Notes: a model not told the origin generated them from the letters alone. Counted from the first letter of the stretch, positions 25,701-38,219 are shown. The stretch: 64,000 nucleotides of DNA from Cyanoderma ruficeps (GCA_008694505.1 VZDJ01000041.1:4916417-4980416), one strand, 5' to 3'. A program made the numbers and translations.

Positions 25701-26725
25701 ATGATCCACTCACCAGAAGTTGAAGCTAAACAAATCCAGTGTAAGCATAAGGTTCAGTTTTGCAATCATGAGGGCTGCCAGCTAATTATTAGCTGAATGA
25801 CAAGGACTCCAACATTTAAAGTTGAATTAGTTCAGGCTTATGTTTGATACAAAGTTAACTGCATAATAACAACCAGTGCTTTCTGAAATCAAAATCATTG
25901 AACAAGAAATTCAGGAAAGAAACAAGAAAACACAGAAGCTTGTCGTTAATTTAGAAGGTACAAGAGCCAATTTTCTTGTTTTTTGTTTTTGTTTTGGGAA
26001 ACCAAGTCCCTTTCCTCTGCGATAGAGACATTTTACTGCTGGATTCAATGATACAACAGAAGATAAACAGAGATTAACGTAATTAAACACTTAATTTAAT
26101 CCCTTCTGAAAGTCCATCTAGGACTAGCAATCAGGCAAATTTGTTCTCCACTATTCTTAATCAACTAAATATATTTGCTTTCTTCATTCACCATCATGCC
26201 AGAACATGGCCTTTAAGTACAGGAGATTATAAAGGACTTGTTTTCAGATTAAGTTGGAATTATCTCTCTGATGCTAATCCTGCACAAAGTATCAGACAAT
26301 TTTACATTGCAACAGTGAAAGACTAAGAAAAGTTCTATTTTAGTCAATGAAATTGCCTATTTTCCCTGAAAAAGCCAACTGAGATGATGCTGTATATAAG
26401 GACTGCATGAGGCCAAGTCAAACTGCCTTGTAGGGTTGATTTGCTGTAGGTTTAGCATATTAAGTTGTACTGTTGTTGGAAAGTTTTGCACAAAGTCACC
26501 TTTCCTTTTAACCCAGGGAACCTGGGTCTGGTAGTATCAAGGTGTACCAAAAATCGTCTGCTTTTATTGACTGAAGGTAATTGTCTTGGTGTGTGACCTG
26601 CAATGTTTCTTATACTATTTCCATTTTGTGCAGCACTGTGGAAAGATTCAACTATGAAAATGTAATTTTTGTATATTTGGTTGTGTAGTCATGACTGCCT
26701 CTAAGGTGCCATTAACATTTTTTAA

Positions 26726-26731
26726 AATAAA
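26726..26731 (+). terminator. TMCC3: Candidate poly(A) signal for TMCC3
   Basis: AATAAA in a TTTTTTAAAATAAAAAT context, about 5 kb after the stop codon, followed by a T/G-containing stretch (TTTGATGATTGATACTG). Another AATAAA at 24224 could give a shorter transcript. The choice cannot be made from sequence alone. Confidence 0.4.
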
Positions 26732-28234
26732 AATATTTACATTTATTTGATGATTGATACTGTTTCTTAAACTTTGTCTGATCTCTCAAACCCCTATCAG
26801 TTTTCCTTTCTCAGTAACAAATTATTCAATTGACAGTGATAAAGTTAACCCATTGAGCACAAGGCCCAGTTTTAATATACTGACAAATCTGAGCATTCTG
26901 CTCTGCTGCAATTTTGATCAAAACCTGTTGAGTTTCACTTACAGTTGTGACATGGCAAAACTACAAACATCAAACTAGGTATCATCATTGCTTTATCCAA
27001 AGCTTGTGTGAAATTTGCTATGCAAATGTTGTGCTATTGTGCCAAGCAGCTAGACTCACTTTGGATTTATTTTTTTTAACTTAGAATTAGAAACTTAAGA
27101 AGTATTTTTATGTTATTGTTGGAAACCTTGGTCACGTGTGCCAAAAAAATAACGTAGCTAACATAAAGCAAAACATTTGCATTTATTATTCATAAAGCAG
27201 AGGTCTTGTCAGCTGGCACAGGCAGTCATTGGGAATGATGCTATTTTTATTCCAAGAAAGAGCAGAAACAGTGCCATAACAGATTGCTTTGCAATCACAC
27301 AGTACTTCCTATTTTCTCTGATTTGATGAAATGGCACAGGGGCTGCTGTGTCACCTGCAGGCTTTCCAAGGTCTTGTCATGCTGAGTTTCACATGGGTTC
27401 CTGGAACTTTTTCTATATTAAGGCTAATTCCATTGACAAACAGCAGTTTCTCTCACAACCACTAATGATTTTGCCCATTTCTGGCATGGGCTCAATAATT
27501 CCTGCTAACCAGGCAAACCAGACATTAAAAAAATGCACCTCACTCATCATCAGTTATATCAGGTGCTCAAAACTCTGACTTTGGAGAGTGCGTAGCACAC
27601 CCTAGTAACTGCTTTAACACCCAAAATTAGAAAGGCAGAGAGTAAAATACAACAGTTCTGTTTAACAGCACAGAAGGAGAAGTGTTACTTGTTGCCAAGA
27701 TGCAGCCACTGTGCAGTGTTAGCGATCACTGGATGAAACAAATAACCCTCACCAGCAGCGTACTCTGAAAATACTTTGTGTTGGTGCCCCAAATAACCCC
27801 AAGAACCAAAGTTGTGTGTCTGTGCCAGGAACCAGCTGAAGGCACCCAAGACTTCATCTGCTGTTATCCTGCAACTCATTTTGCAATACCCAGAACTGCT
27901 CTGGACTAGCTGGTTGAGGCAGTGCTAGCAGAGCTGTTCATAAACTTAGTGATAAATTCTTCATGAATGTGTGGGCTTATTTCTCTGCTTGTGCTTTTGC
28001 AGAGGGTGCAGCAGTCAAATGGCAGGGTCTGCCTCCCCTGGCAACTGGCACTGCACTGATGTAATTGAAAGGAGAAATTTCCACACTGTATCCTCCTCAA
28101 TTCCTGTTTAGACTGTGACTTAGGTGACAACTCATTGATTTTGTGAAGTTGCCTAGTGGATCGATGCTATGTCACCTTTTATGTGTAGCCTACCAGATTC
28201 AGACAGAAATAAAGTGGAGAGGCTGAACTACTGG

Positions 28235-29256
28235 GCAGGCTGGTGCTAGTCACTTTTGGGGTTCTGCAGGACTCCATCCCCTGCCCCATTCTCTTCAACC
28301 TAATTAACAACTTGGATGCAGGACTCGAATACTAAATAAGTTGGCCGATGACACTAAATTGAGAGGAGCTTGACACTAAATTGAGAGGAGCTGTTGACTC
28401 CTTCAAGGGCAGAGAGGCCCTGCAGAGAGATCACAACAAATTAGAGATGAGTGATCACCAACCAAATGAAGCTTAAGAAGGGCAAGTGCCAGATTGTGCA
28501 TCCAGGACAGGGCAGTCCTGGTTGTGTGTATAGAATGGGGAACGAGAGGCAGCACTGCGGAAAGGGAGCTGGGGATCCTTAGTATGCCAAGCTGAACATG
28601 AGCCAGCAGTGCCCTGGCAGCCAGGAGGCACCAAACAACGTGGGATGTCCTGGGGGCATCAGGCACAGCATCACCAACCGGACAAGGGAGGGGATTGTGC
28701 CCTCTGCTCTGCCCTGGGGCGGCCTCACCTCGAGTGCTGGGGGCAGTTTTGGGTGGCACAATATAAAACAGACATTCAGCCATTAGAGAGCATCCAAAGA
28801 AGGACCACTAGGATGGTGAAGGGGCTAGAAAGGCAACCTTAGGAGGATTGGCTGAGGACACTTGGTCGGTTCAGCCTGGAGGAGGCTGAGGAGAGACCTC
28901 ATCACAGTCTGCAATTTCCTTGTGAGGAGAAGTGGAGGGGCAGACACTGATCTCTTCACTCTCATGATCAGCAACGGAACTTGAGGAAATGGCATGAAAC
29001 TGAGTCAGGGCAGGTTTAAGTTGGATGTCAGGAAAACATTTTTTTACTCAGAAAGTGGTTGGGGACTGGAAGGGGCTCTTCAGGGAAGTGGTCACACATT
29101 AACTGACACCAAGCCTGGCAGAGCTCAAGAAGGGTTTGGACAACCCTCTGAGACACATGGTGTGACTCAGAGTGTCCTGTGCAGGGCCAGGAGTAGGATT
29201 CAATGACCTGATGAGTGTCTTCCAAGTCAGCATGGTTGACTATGATTCTATGATAC
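28235..29256 (+). mobile_element. CR1 LINE fragment (3' end of ORF2 plus tail), sense orientation
   Basis: The left part reads like the CR1 reverse-transcriptase gene (GGGGTTCTGCAGGACTCCAT, then GATGACACTAAATTGAGAGG). The right part carries the CR1 3' region (TTCAGCCTGGAGGAGGCTGA, then a segment ending AAGGGGCTCTTCAGGGAAG). It ends in the diagnostic octamer tail ATGATTCTATGATACTC at about 29241-29257. The frame is broken by many changes, so it is 5'-truncated and dead. It includes an exact 22-bp tandem duplication at 28349-28392. CR1 is the dominant LINE of birds. Confidence 0.88.
28349..28392 (+). repeat. Exact 22-bp tandem duplication inside CR1
   Basis: The unit starting TGACACTAAATTGAG occupies 28349-28370 and is repeated without change at 28371-28392. 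Identical copies inside an otherwise diverged CR1 point to a duplication younger than the insertion. Confidence 0.9.
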
Positions 29257-32105
29257 TCTACACCTTAGGACAAGCTTGAAGTTGGCCAGTGCTGAACATC
29301 TGAAAGAAGTGGAGACATGCTTTTGACAGAAACTTTAGGAATTGAGCTTGCATTTGATGTAGTCATGATCCCTTCAGCCTGTTGAGTGTGTGATTCTACC
29401 CAACTGTGTGTGTAAATTTGGAAAAACTCTTTAGTAATTGTGGCTAGAACGGAATCAATCTAATGGAAATGAAAGCACAGTCAGGACAGAAGCCTGTAAT
29501 ATATGAAAACAATATACATGGGAAAAAAGCCCTTACAGCCTAAAAAATTCCCTGAATATTTTTTTGTTGAATACCACTTTAATGAGTTGGTACTGGTCAG
29601 GAGAACTTCCTTTTCCTCTGTAGTCACAGACATCTGGTGATAAAGACAGAAGATCAGCACAAGATACTGTACATCCAGGCTGAACAGAAAAGGAGAGAAC
29701 ACAATGACTGTGTGGTCAGCAGTTCCATACAACTCACCTGTCTGAGTAATACCTTAATAAACTGCCTTAGGCTTTAGTCCTCTATACTAAAAATTGTACT
29801 CTGGTCCTACTGAGCTTAATGGTAAAAAACCCTCTGAGTTTAACTGGGCAAGATTTATCATAGCACTGTGGCACTTAAAAACAATTCTGTCTTTTGACCT
29901 GTAATGCCAAAAATATTAATTTTTTCAGGCAATCTACCCACCACAATGTATGGCTTTAAGTCTCTACCACAAATGGCACACTACTTAGTCACAGACATCT
30001 CTGCGACAATTATATGGGACGGTGAAACTATTTGGATGCTTTCGGGATCTGCTGACTCAGATGCTGAACAGAGCTTGTACTCCGAACAGTAATTCCCCAC
30101 TTGGCTTCTATCCTGCCAGGCTGGATTCAGGTCAAGGTGACATAGACTAAGCATGGATTAAACTACAGGTATGACCAGCAGCATGTGTACATAACAACAA
30201 AACCTTCTCTAAAGATATGCCACTGGGCTACAGGAGCTTGAGGATTTATCTAATCTAGCAACTATTTTCAGCTTGCTCAACTAAGGCAGCAAAGAAGTCT
30301 AAATGAGCTTTGAAATTCAAGACTTTTTCTGACCATACTTACTCAGTATACTCCTCCAAGGACTGTATCTGCAAAATGCAGATATTGAAATGAAATTTTC
30401 CTGGGCTTCTCTACATATTTTACAGCTCTTTATACATGGCACTTTTTTTGTGTGAGAATAAAGCTGGCTGTTCTATGAAATGTTGATCTACCCAGAACTA
30501 ATACAATATGACATTTAAAGAGTCCCAAACATTCTCTAATACTGTTGATCAAAAACTGTAAGATCTCTAAATTAAATCTCTTCACTTTTACTCAAGCCAC
30601 AGTGAACTTTAAGTGTCCCTTAAAGAGACTTTTTTTTAAATAAACTACTGAGACCTGTAGCTGCATAAATTACTATTTTTACAAAAAAACCCTGCCTGTG
30701 TTGTGAGAGCTGTTTCAAAAAGGGGAGTTTGCCACTGTTGGAATAATTCATTTTTATATAAGGGTGTTATACATGTTTCATTTATGTACTGAGTTAGAAG
30801 AGAAATCAAACAAACCAACCCCAGTATGTGGTTCCCCTCTCTCCCCAACAGGATGGCTTCATTTCCCCCCCATGTTTGTCTAGTAATATTTAAAGTCTTA
30901 ATTTTCTAGTTCTTTCTGCCTCTTGCTGTCCAGATCAATCTCTTGATTGACCCTCTCTTCTCTTTTTGCTGTGTGCATTAGCCCCACTTCCATAAGCTCT
31001 GCTTTTTATTCCTCCTTCCTTCAGCCATTTCCTCCTTGTGCCCTTGAACATCATCTTGATTCTTGCTTTTTATCTCTTTCCTGGTACTCTGCAGGATTCC
31101 CATCTGAGTCACCACAGCAGCACTCCTTTTAAAGCGAGCAGAGGTAGGACGGTCACTGTGAGGAAGAAGAGTCCCATTACCACCCACACCTCAGAACCGC
31201 TGGCCGTCAGTGAGTAACTGGAATTAGCTGACTCAGTGGGTCTCGGAAGGAAACAAGTACCCTTCTCTGGTCAATGTGAAAAACATGGAGGCAAAAATAA
31301 ATTAACACAATTTCCAACACAATTTTCTTGAGTTATCCTCTTAGAAAAAGACAACACATTGGAAATACTTATACAATAATTATTCCCTAAATTAGCTGGC
31401 AAGAGACACCAAACCCTATCTGCTGATTTTAGTTAGCTAAATAATTTTAGATTTTGTCATTTTTTTGCTATGTCCCCTGCAGAGCTCACGCTGAGTGATC
31501 GAGATTCTTGGCGTCATGTTTCTCATGTAAATGAATTGTTTTCCAGTAGATTATAGCTATGTAATCCTGCTATGAAGAGACACTAATAGAACCAAAGAAA
31601 GAATCTGTGCCATCCTACCATTCCTGTTAATGAGGCTGTAAAAGGGAAAAAGACTTCTGTTTGGTCCTAGTTAATATTTGTAGAGCTGACAGTGAAAAAA
31701 AAAGGAGCAAATTTGATACACAAAATAGAGTGCAATGTCACAACACTTTCCATAAAGATTTCTTTGCAGTGTAAAACTGTTTGGATCTACAGCTTTTAAT
31801 GTTCATATTTTTCATCAAAATTGGTTTTGAATAAAAATTGTTTTTTAATTCATTGCAGTCTTATGGTGTCATTTATTTCCCTATAGCTGTACATTGGTGT
31901 AGATGGAATACTGTTGATATTTCACTTCTAACATTGCAACAAGTGCAACATACACGTAAACCTGCACAGCGACATGGGTCTGCACGGTCAGGCTGGCAGA
32001 GAAGCGTTAAACTCGCCATTGTAGCTGTGGAAATCACGGATTTAAACACTTAATTAGCTGACAGCCACCTCTGGGGAGTGACTGCCGCTGTAATCTCCAG
32101 CTGCT

Positions 32106-32124
32106 GGCAAATGTGACATTTGCC
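32106..32124. repeat. Perfect 8-bp inverted repeat with 3-bp spacer
   Basis: GGCAAATG (32106-32113), spacer TGA, CATTTGCC (32117-32124). It sits about 220 bp upstream of the CEP83 CpG island. It could be a dimeric transcription-factor site; function unknown. Confidence 0.75.
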
Positions 32125-32450
32125 TTGGGCGGATTTTTTGTCACTTTTTCTTTCGATATGTGTGTGTGTGTCATCACCAATACCCACCTGCGAATATACT
32201 AACTGAAAACAATTTTAATCCTTATTAAAGCGCTGTTAGCTTTATTAGAGGAATGCCAATACCAATCAGGACGTTCAATCTCTTGTTTCAAAGAGATTTA
32301 TAGGGAAAATGAGGATGTTTACGAGAAGATGGTGTTTACAGTATTTTAGCCGCAGGCAGCAGCCGACCTCTACGCGAGAGGAGCGGCCCCCGGACGCATC
32401 TGCCTGCCCAGGCAGCGCTGACGACTCCCCCGCCATTGCGGAGCCCGCGC

Positions 32451-32464
32451 GTCTCCCCGGCAAC
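32451..32464 (+). promoter_or_regulatory. X-box-like (RFX) motif in CEP83 CpG island
   Basis: GTCTCCCCGGCAAC fits the X-box form GTNRCC-(0-3)-RGYAAC with one mismatch (T at the R position). RFX factors drive many cilia genes, and CEP83 is a ciliogenesis gene, so the location is suggestive. Binding is inference. Confidence 0.4.
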
Positions 32465-32623
32465 GCTCCCAGGGTGCCCCGCGCGCCGCGGGCCCCGGCG
32501 GGCGGTGCCGCCGGCGGGAGGTGAGAGGCGCCATTTTTAAATCGCTCGGGCCGGCGGCAGCCACGCCTGGCTGGTCTGTGGGCGGGGGTTCTGCTGTGCC
32601 AGGGGGAGCAGGGGTGTGCAGAG

Positions 32624-32680
32624 GACCGGGCTGTAAAGGGGGGAGCCGGGCTGTGATGGGGGAGCCGGGCTGTGATGGGG
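32624..32680 (+). repeat. 19-bp GC-rich minisatellite, three copies
   Basis: Units at 32624-32642 (diverged), 32643-32661 and 32662-32680 (the last two identical, GAGCCGGGCTGTGATGGGG), then a partial fourth. Each unit carries G runs, so the G-rich + strand could form quadruplex structures near the promoter. Confidence 0.85.
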
Positions 32681-33130
32681 GCTGGGCTGATCGCGGCCCT
32701 TCTGCGTGAGTAAGGGTGCACCTCTTGGCGAACGGGCGGGGAGGGCCCTTGGCCTCTGCTCGGCCCAGCGCGCTCTCCGCCCTGCCCGGGCCACTGTTCG
32801 CCGCGCAGCCGGGACAGGAGAGCCCGGCGCTCCCCTGTGCCCGCTGCTCCGCCTCCGGGAGCAGCCTGCTGCGGCCTCTGTGGCCTGCTGCGTTCGGGAT
32901 CGCCTGGCACAGTTCGGGGGCAGGAGGAGCCCGCTCGCTGCAGGCTTTCAAGTGTTTACGCTTGTCTGCTTTGCTTTCCACCGGCGCTCCTCAGCCACGG
33001 TCGCTGTGAGGAAAATTGTTACTTTTTCTGTGCTTCTGGATTTATGTCAGCCGTGTTAGTGTTGTTTTTCTGAGCGAGCTCCGACGTCCATAAGTCAAAA
33101 AAATTAACAGTAAAAAGGTCACGGTGACTG

Positions 33131-36100
33131 AAGCGGCTTGCTTGGCCTCTCGCTCGAACTTCGTCCATGTACTGTAGAGTGTGTATAAAATCACGTTTCT
33201 GCCTACAGGAGGTAGGCTACGTATGCCGGTGTGAAACCTATGCCCTCCCTGAACAGCGTGATTTTTGAGTCAATACGAAAGGGAAGTGATTTTTCAGAAG
33301 AGTTGGTTGTGGACTATAGCTGTGTTTGCAAAAAGCAGCCGTTTGTATGCCCAAGTAGAACTTCGAATGAAGTTTTAGTGAGTGAAAATTTATGTGTGTT
33401 TGAAGGTTTCTTGCCATGAAAAAACAGTGGAAAACATGCATGGTGTGTATAGACTGGGTGGTCTTGAGTACAGCTCAATTTACCAGCTGTAGCTCCCATT
33501 CAAAATTCAATTTGATGAGTAACTACCGTCGGTTTGACTTGGTGGTGTATGTGGCTAAGGCACAAATTTTAACCCTGAGTTAAGAGAGAACCTTGTTTGT
33601 TGTTTTTCACCTAATAAGTAACTGGATGTGTAGTCTAAGACAGAAACTGAAAGGGTGGTACCATGTGCCGTGTGTAGGGATGGACACTGCAATAATAAAC
33701 AGTTAATTGTTGTTGAAACTTTTACCTTGAAAAGTGTTGTGGAGGGAGTGATAGTAGCTTGCATGAGATTGATGTCTTCTGTAATGCAACTGTCATACAG
33801 ATATTCTCCAGTATTTCTGCACTTAGGTGCACAAAAGTGTTGTGTTTATTTTCACTGGATTCTCTGCAGTAACATCTGAGCAATGTCTACATTATAGAAC
33901 TCTCTGTAACAAAGGTTTTCCTGTTTCTCTTTGCTTTTGCCACCCTAGATTTTTTTAAGGTGAATGCTTTGACTGTTGCAAGTTGTTGATGACAGATCAG
34001 TAGAATATGGACTGTTAAAGTAAAATGCAGTGTGCTGTCACATTTCTCAAATTATATAGGAGTGGATTTGGGGGTTTTTTTATTACACACTTGATGTTCA
34101 TGGGAAGTCTGATCTCTTATGAGTGTGTTGCATAGTTGTTTAAGGTAGGGTTTGTTTCCCTGAATTGTGACTGTCTAAAATCTGGGTATGTAGTCCAAGG
34201 CCGTGATTTTGTGAACATCTGAGCTCTGTGCTGTGCCAGCTCTCTGCTCCTGAAAGGAGAAAGGCTTGCTCCTCCTCCTGTCTGTTTCCTTGGCTCTTTG
34301 TTCCTTTCCCCTAGTCCGTACCAGCTGCCCACTTTCACTGATGATGTCGCTTGCTGGCTTTTCGCATGAGCTCGTGTGACTCACTGACCTCACAGAAAAA
34401 CTATTGAGTGTCTTCTGCTTGTTTGAGTGTGTTGGCTTCTTGAATTAAAACAGTTCATGAAGGGTTCTGATGAATGACAAGCACTGGAATGGGGATAAAG
34501 AAATGAGGAGTGAAGCCCTCTCGTTCCTGGTGACAGTGAGCTCTTGTGTTGGATTACACTTGCCTGATTATTACCTGATCTTACTGTAGACTCTCGAGCA
34601 GGGATGAGAGGGGGGTGGTGTTTGAAGAGTTGCTTTCATGAGGCTGTGCTTTCCTTGAGCTTTTCACTCTTTCAGGCAAATAGTTCATTGTTTCAGAAGA
34701 TCTTGGCTAATTCGATTAGGAAAAAAGAAAAAGCAAATAAAGAGGCCTGGAGTTGTGACAGAAACAGGCAGAGGAATTAGACCATGAATTGTGTGAAGAA
34801 GCTCTTTGACTTTCACAGATCTTACTGAGAATTTTATTGCTTGAGCCAAACCTACACAAGGCTAAATACAGTTTTTTCATTGTTAGTTGCAAAATTATAT
34901 TCATTGTGTCATTCACCTGTTTAAAACTGTGTTCAGACACAATAAATTTAAGTGTTTTAAGTGTGGCTATGGTATAGAAAAGAGAGCCATGAGTGAGTTA
35001 TGTATGGCACTCAGGGGAATTACCAATACATGGTGCAGTCATGTCATTTGGTTATGCCAGTTGAACAAGAAGGAAGTCTTGCTGTTGTAAACAAAATGCC
35101 ATAAAAATTCATATAAAGAAAAAAAACCGTGTTGATGTAACGTATTTTTCTCTAAGTGCAAATATTCTCACATTTATGAGCTTGTAGCAAAGACAAAGTC
35201 AATATAATATAGCTGAAAAATATTGCAAAAGAAAAGCCCTTTCATGTTGTGCAGTTATCAAGAGGAAAGATGTATTGTAAGTCATTCAGCAGTTTCTCTC
35301 TTTAGGAGGAGAAATAATTGGAGAAGAAAGGCAAAAAAACAAAGGTGATTCTTGGAAATGTAATTGATTTACTTCACTTAGCTATTCTACAGTAAGTGTT
35401 GCTATTTTACCTATAGAATGTGCATTTTCTTTGGTCTCAGGACTCTGCACTAATGCCTTTATATTTACACCGGTGGGAAATGATGTTAAGGTTTCACAGT
35501 ATGAATTTGGGGTGACTAATGCAAGTTTGTAGTTTGGTAGCTTGGTCAAATTTGGCAAATAAGTAGGTTAAGTAGGTGTAGAATTAAATCTCGATATAAT
35601 GTTGCATTTAGTTTCTTTAAAGTATGTTTTATACTTCTCCACTTCTTGAACACATATCCAAGACAGGAAGAACCTAGCGTTCTTTTAAAGTATTTCTCAA
35701 AAATTGTGGGTGTAGTCTTTATATAATTTTGAAGATTATTTAAGGCCTGTTCACTGACTGTGAGCAGCTACTGTTAATCATTAGCACAGAAGAGATTCTG
35801 GTTGGTAAAATACCTAAAGCATTTGTATCCCTAAATGTTGTTCACTATTGACAATTTACTGACAGAAATTATTTTGTGATGTGGGGAAAAGAACTTCAAA
35901 GCAACAAAAAACTTTTTTGCATAGGTTAAATATTACAAATTGTTGTTTATGTTTTTGAGGAAAGAGCTCTCACGAAGTAATGAAGTCTCTGTTGTCTGTT
36001 TCACAATTGTCACCAGGAATGCAAATCATGACATTTGCCGCTAGATGTCCCTGCAAGCCATAAGAGATTTGTTTCCTGAAATACAGCTTAGGCTTTTGCA

Positions 36101-38219
36101 GTCTGGAGCATTGTTTTGTCAGCTGCAATTATCTCTCTCTTTTCTCCTTTTATCTTTTTCATGAAATCTTCATACATATGAATACATGGCCAGGTGTGTG
36201 TCTTGCTTTGTAATTTGTGCACTTCTTGGTAGTAGCAAAAGCTGTGAGGAGAGAATATACTTCTCACCTGCAGCAGCTTGGAATAGAGAGTGCAAAAGGC
36301 TGTGCTTCAGCTCAGAAAACGTAGTGTTTGCTTGGTGACTTTATCTCCATTATGCCACTTCAGAAATACTTCTTACTCAAGTAAGCAGCTGGATTCAGAC
36401 CCGACCTTAAATGCTGTGTTCCTAATTCTGAGCCTTGGCTTACAGTTTGATAGTTATGTTCAGTATCTATAGCATATGAAAGCAAAATACTATTGCCTGG
36501 TTGTTGGGGTTTTTTTTTTGTTGTTTTGGTTTGCTCTTTTTGTTCGTGTGGGGTTTTTGTTTGTTTTTAATAGTGATCATGTTAACCCTGTTGATATGCT
36601 TACAAATTCTTAGGGACATGCTGCCTTGAATTTTCTCTGTGTACCAGAGCTTTCTCTCCTCTCACATGATTTATTGTCTTTAGCATCACTGACCTGCTCT
36701 CCTCATCCAGCTGTTGGTTTCACAATTGAAAATGTCTTTATATTGAGTTTGAAAATTGCTGTTGTCCTTTGTTTCTCAACAGCCAACAAAATTCAGGGAT
36801 GAAAAAGAGATTGTATTGGTTAGAAGGGCCCTCAGAACCTATGTCATTAGTGTTTGAAATAGGTTGTGCATTTAGGACAGTCACAGAGGAGAATGTTCTT
36901 TATTCTGATTTCTTTCTCTCCATTCTCTCAGCAAATTTGGGTAAAGCAGAATACAAACTTCCTGTTGTTGCTTTGCCTAGATTAATGTTATAAGTGGTAA
37001 ATTTTTCTCTGACCTTTTTTCATTTTAGCAATGGAGGAAGAAAAAATGGGAAAGAATGTCTTACATTTACGTTTGCCTGACATTATCATGTCTTAGTGGA
37101 ATGGATGTTTTTTCCTGTATGGAAGACAGATTTTCATCTTGCTTATAGTTCAGGGGTTTATAAAATCAAATTGTGTTCAAGATACATCCATGAAAGAGTG
37201 CAGTGGTAGAAAACATACATGAAACTGTGCACATAAAGAAGGTGAGGTATTTGTAGTGGTGGTAGAGATTTATCATTGTGAGTTTTACTTGTACGAAGGT
37301 TACACTTTGTACACTGCAGACATGGACTTATAGCATCAGTCCAGCAATGCAAAAAGCTAAAATGGCTGAGTAGTTGTTTTCAAAGTTTTGTAACTTCCCT
37401 AAAATTCAGTTGCAGTCCTCCCTCCCCCAGATTCTGTAGAAGTGTCAGTAGTGATCAGATTAATACCTATTGCTTCAAATATCAAAATCCACTAATGAGG
37501 CTAATTCTAAAATATTAGAATACTTTCTTATTTCTCAGGAACTCTTGATTTGCAGCTTTGGTCACTCCGATCTGATGTTATCATATTTTGGGAAGTCTTT
37601 CTGGAAAGATCACAAGAAATCACAAGATAAGCTTTGAAAATAAGGAAGTGATGTATTTTGGGACTGAACTGTGAGCAGGTGTCTTCCAGGCTGTCCCTGG
37701 CACCTTAACTCTTCTCCAGCGAGAGCTTGATAGGAATTCAATAGAGAATTATCTGCTTTTCTTCCAACTGAAATACTGTTGTATTGATTAATGCAACCTC
37801 TTAGGATAGTGTGACAGACTTTGACTTTAGTAAGTAGTAAGAAAAGCTGTGTGTCTGCTGTCTGTGACCTCTGCTTGAGCTCGGATTAAAAAGGCATAAT
37901 TAGGGCATCATAGTTGGCATCTCAGGGTATAGAATAAGTAAAAATAAAATTTCATGTAATCTGTCAGATATAGCACTTGTTCTTATTTTGTGTTGACTCA
38001 AATGGCCTTCACATTTAAGTGTATTCTGTGCCCCTGGAAGGGCTATTACTTCTCAGGGCAGGCTGCGTGAACAGAGAAGAATTGTACTTTCAGTAAAGAT
38101 TTCTAATCTGTGTTCCAGCAGAACCAGGATTCTTCTATACTGAAAGCAAAAGCAGTGTGTGAAACCTTTGAACTGTGAATGTGCTTGAATGCTAATTACA
38201 TGTGCTTGTATTTGTCCAG
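33131..38219 (+). other. CEP83: CEP83 5' intron (inferred)
   Basis: No coding exon recognised. The stretch is AT-rich, with a T/G-rich tract at 36506-36571 and a perfect POU octamer ATGCAAAT at 36019-36026. Other noncoding 5' exons could be hidden here. Confidence 0.55.
36506..36571 (+). repeat. T/G-rich low-complexity tract
   Basis: Almost entirely T and G from GGGGTTTTTTTTTTGTTG through GTTTTTGTTTGTTTTTAA, in the CEP83 5' intron. Similar tracts occur elsewhere in the window. Confidence 0.75.

Larger units (their letters stand above)
21738..26750 (+). other. TMCC3: TMCC3 3' untranslated region (inferred extent)
   Basis: This sequence follows the TMCC3 stop with no further coding exon. It begins with a 57-nt pyrimidine-only tract at 21755-21811. 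Candidate AATAAA signals lie at 24224-24229 and 26726-26731, the latter preceded by a U-rich stretch. A long 3'UTR would agree with the multi-kilobase 3'UTR I recall for mammalian TMCC3. The end point is inference, and shorter forms are possible. Confidence 0.45.
26751..32344. other. Intergenic region between TMCC3 and CEP83
   Basis: No supported gene. It contains a CR1 LINE fragment at about 28235-29256, two AP-1/MARE-like TGACTCA sites (30050-30060 and 31229-31235), a short TG microsatellite near 32158-32171 and an 8-bp-arm inverted repeat at 32106-32124 just upstream of the CpG island. The rest is AT-rich unique sequence. Confidence 0.65.
32345..33130 (+). promoter_or_regulatory. CEP83: CpG island, probable CEP83 promoter and first-exon region
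   Basis: This is the only strongly GC- and CpG-rich stretch in the window, with abrupt edges against AT-rich flanks. Long overlapping open frames on both strands here are a by-product of the base composition. It lies about 5.2 kb upstream of the CEP83 start-codon exon in the same orientation, the usual place for a housekeeping vertebrate promoter. Inside it are an X-box-like sequence (32451-32464), a strong splice-donor-like GGGAG|GTGAGA at 32520/32521, another GTGAGT at 32706 and a three-copy 19-bp minisatellite (32624-32680). The transcription start cannot be fixed without RNA data. Confidence 0.75.

Noticed and set aside
28403..28783. 126-codon minus-strand open frame
   Set aside because: It is antisense to the CR1 fragment and has no recognisable domain; it is a shadow of repeat sequence.
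32275..32981. Long GC-rich open frames (211 and 203 codons) on the minus strand, plus several on the plus strand
   Set aside because: They lie in the CpG island, overlap in several frames, give low-complexity Pro/Ala/Arg/Gly peptides and resemble no known protein. High GC removes stop codons by chance.
32345..33130. Bidirectional promoter serving a divergent minus-strand gene
   Set aside because: The upstream neighbour TMCC3 is on the plus strand and no minus-strand exons were recognised between 26.7 and 32.3 kb.
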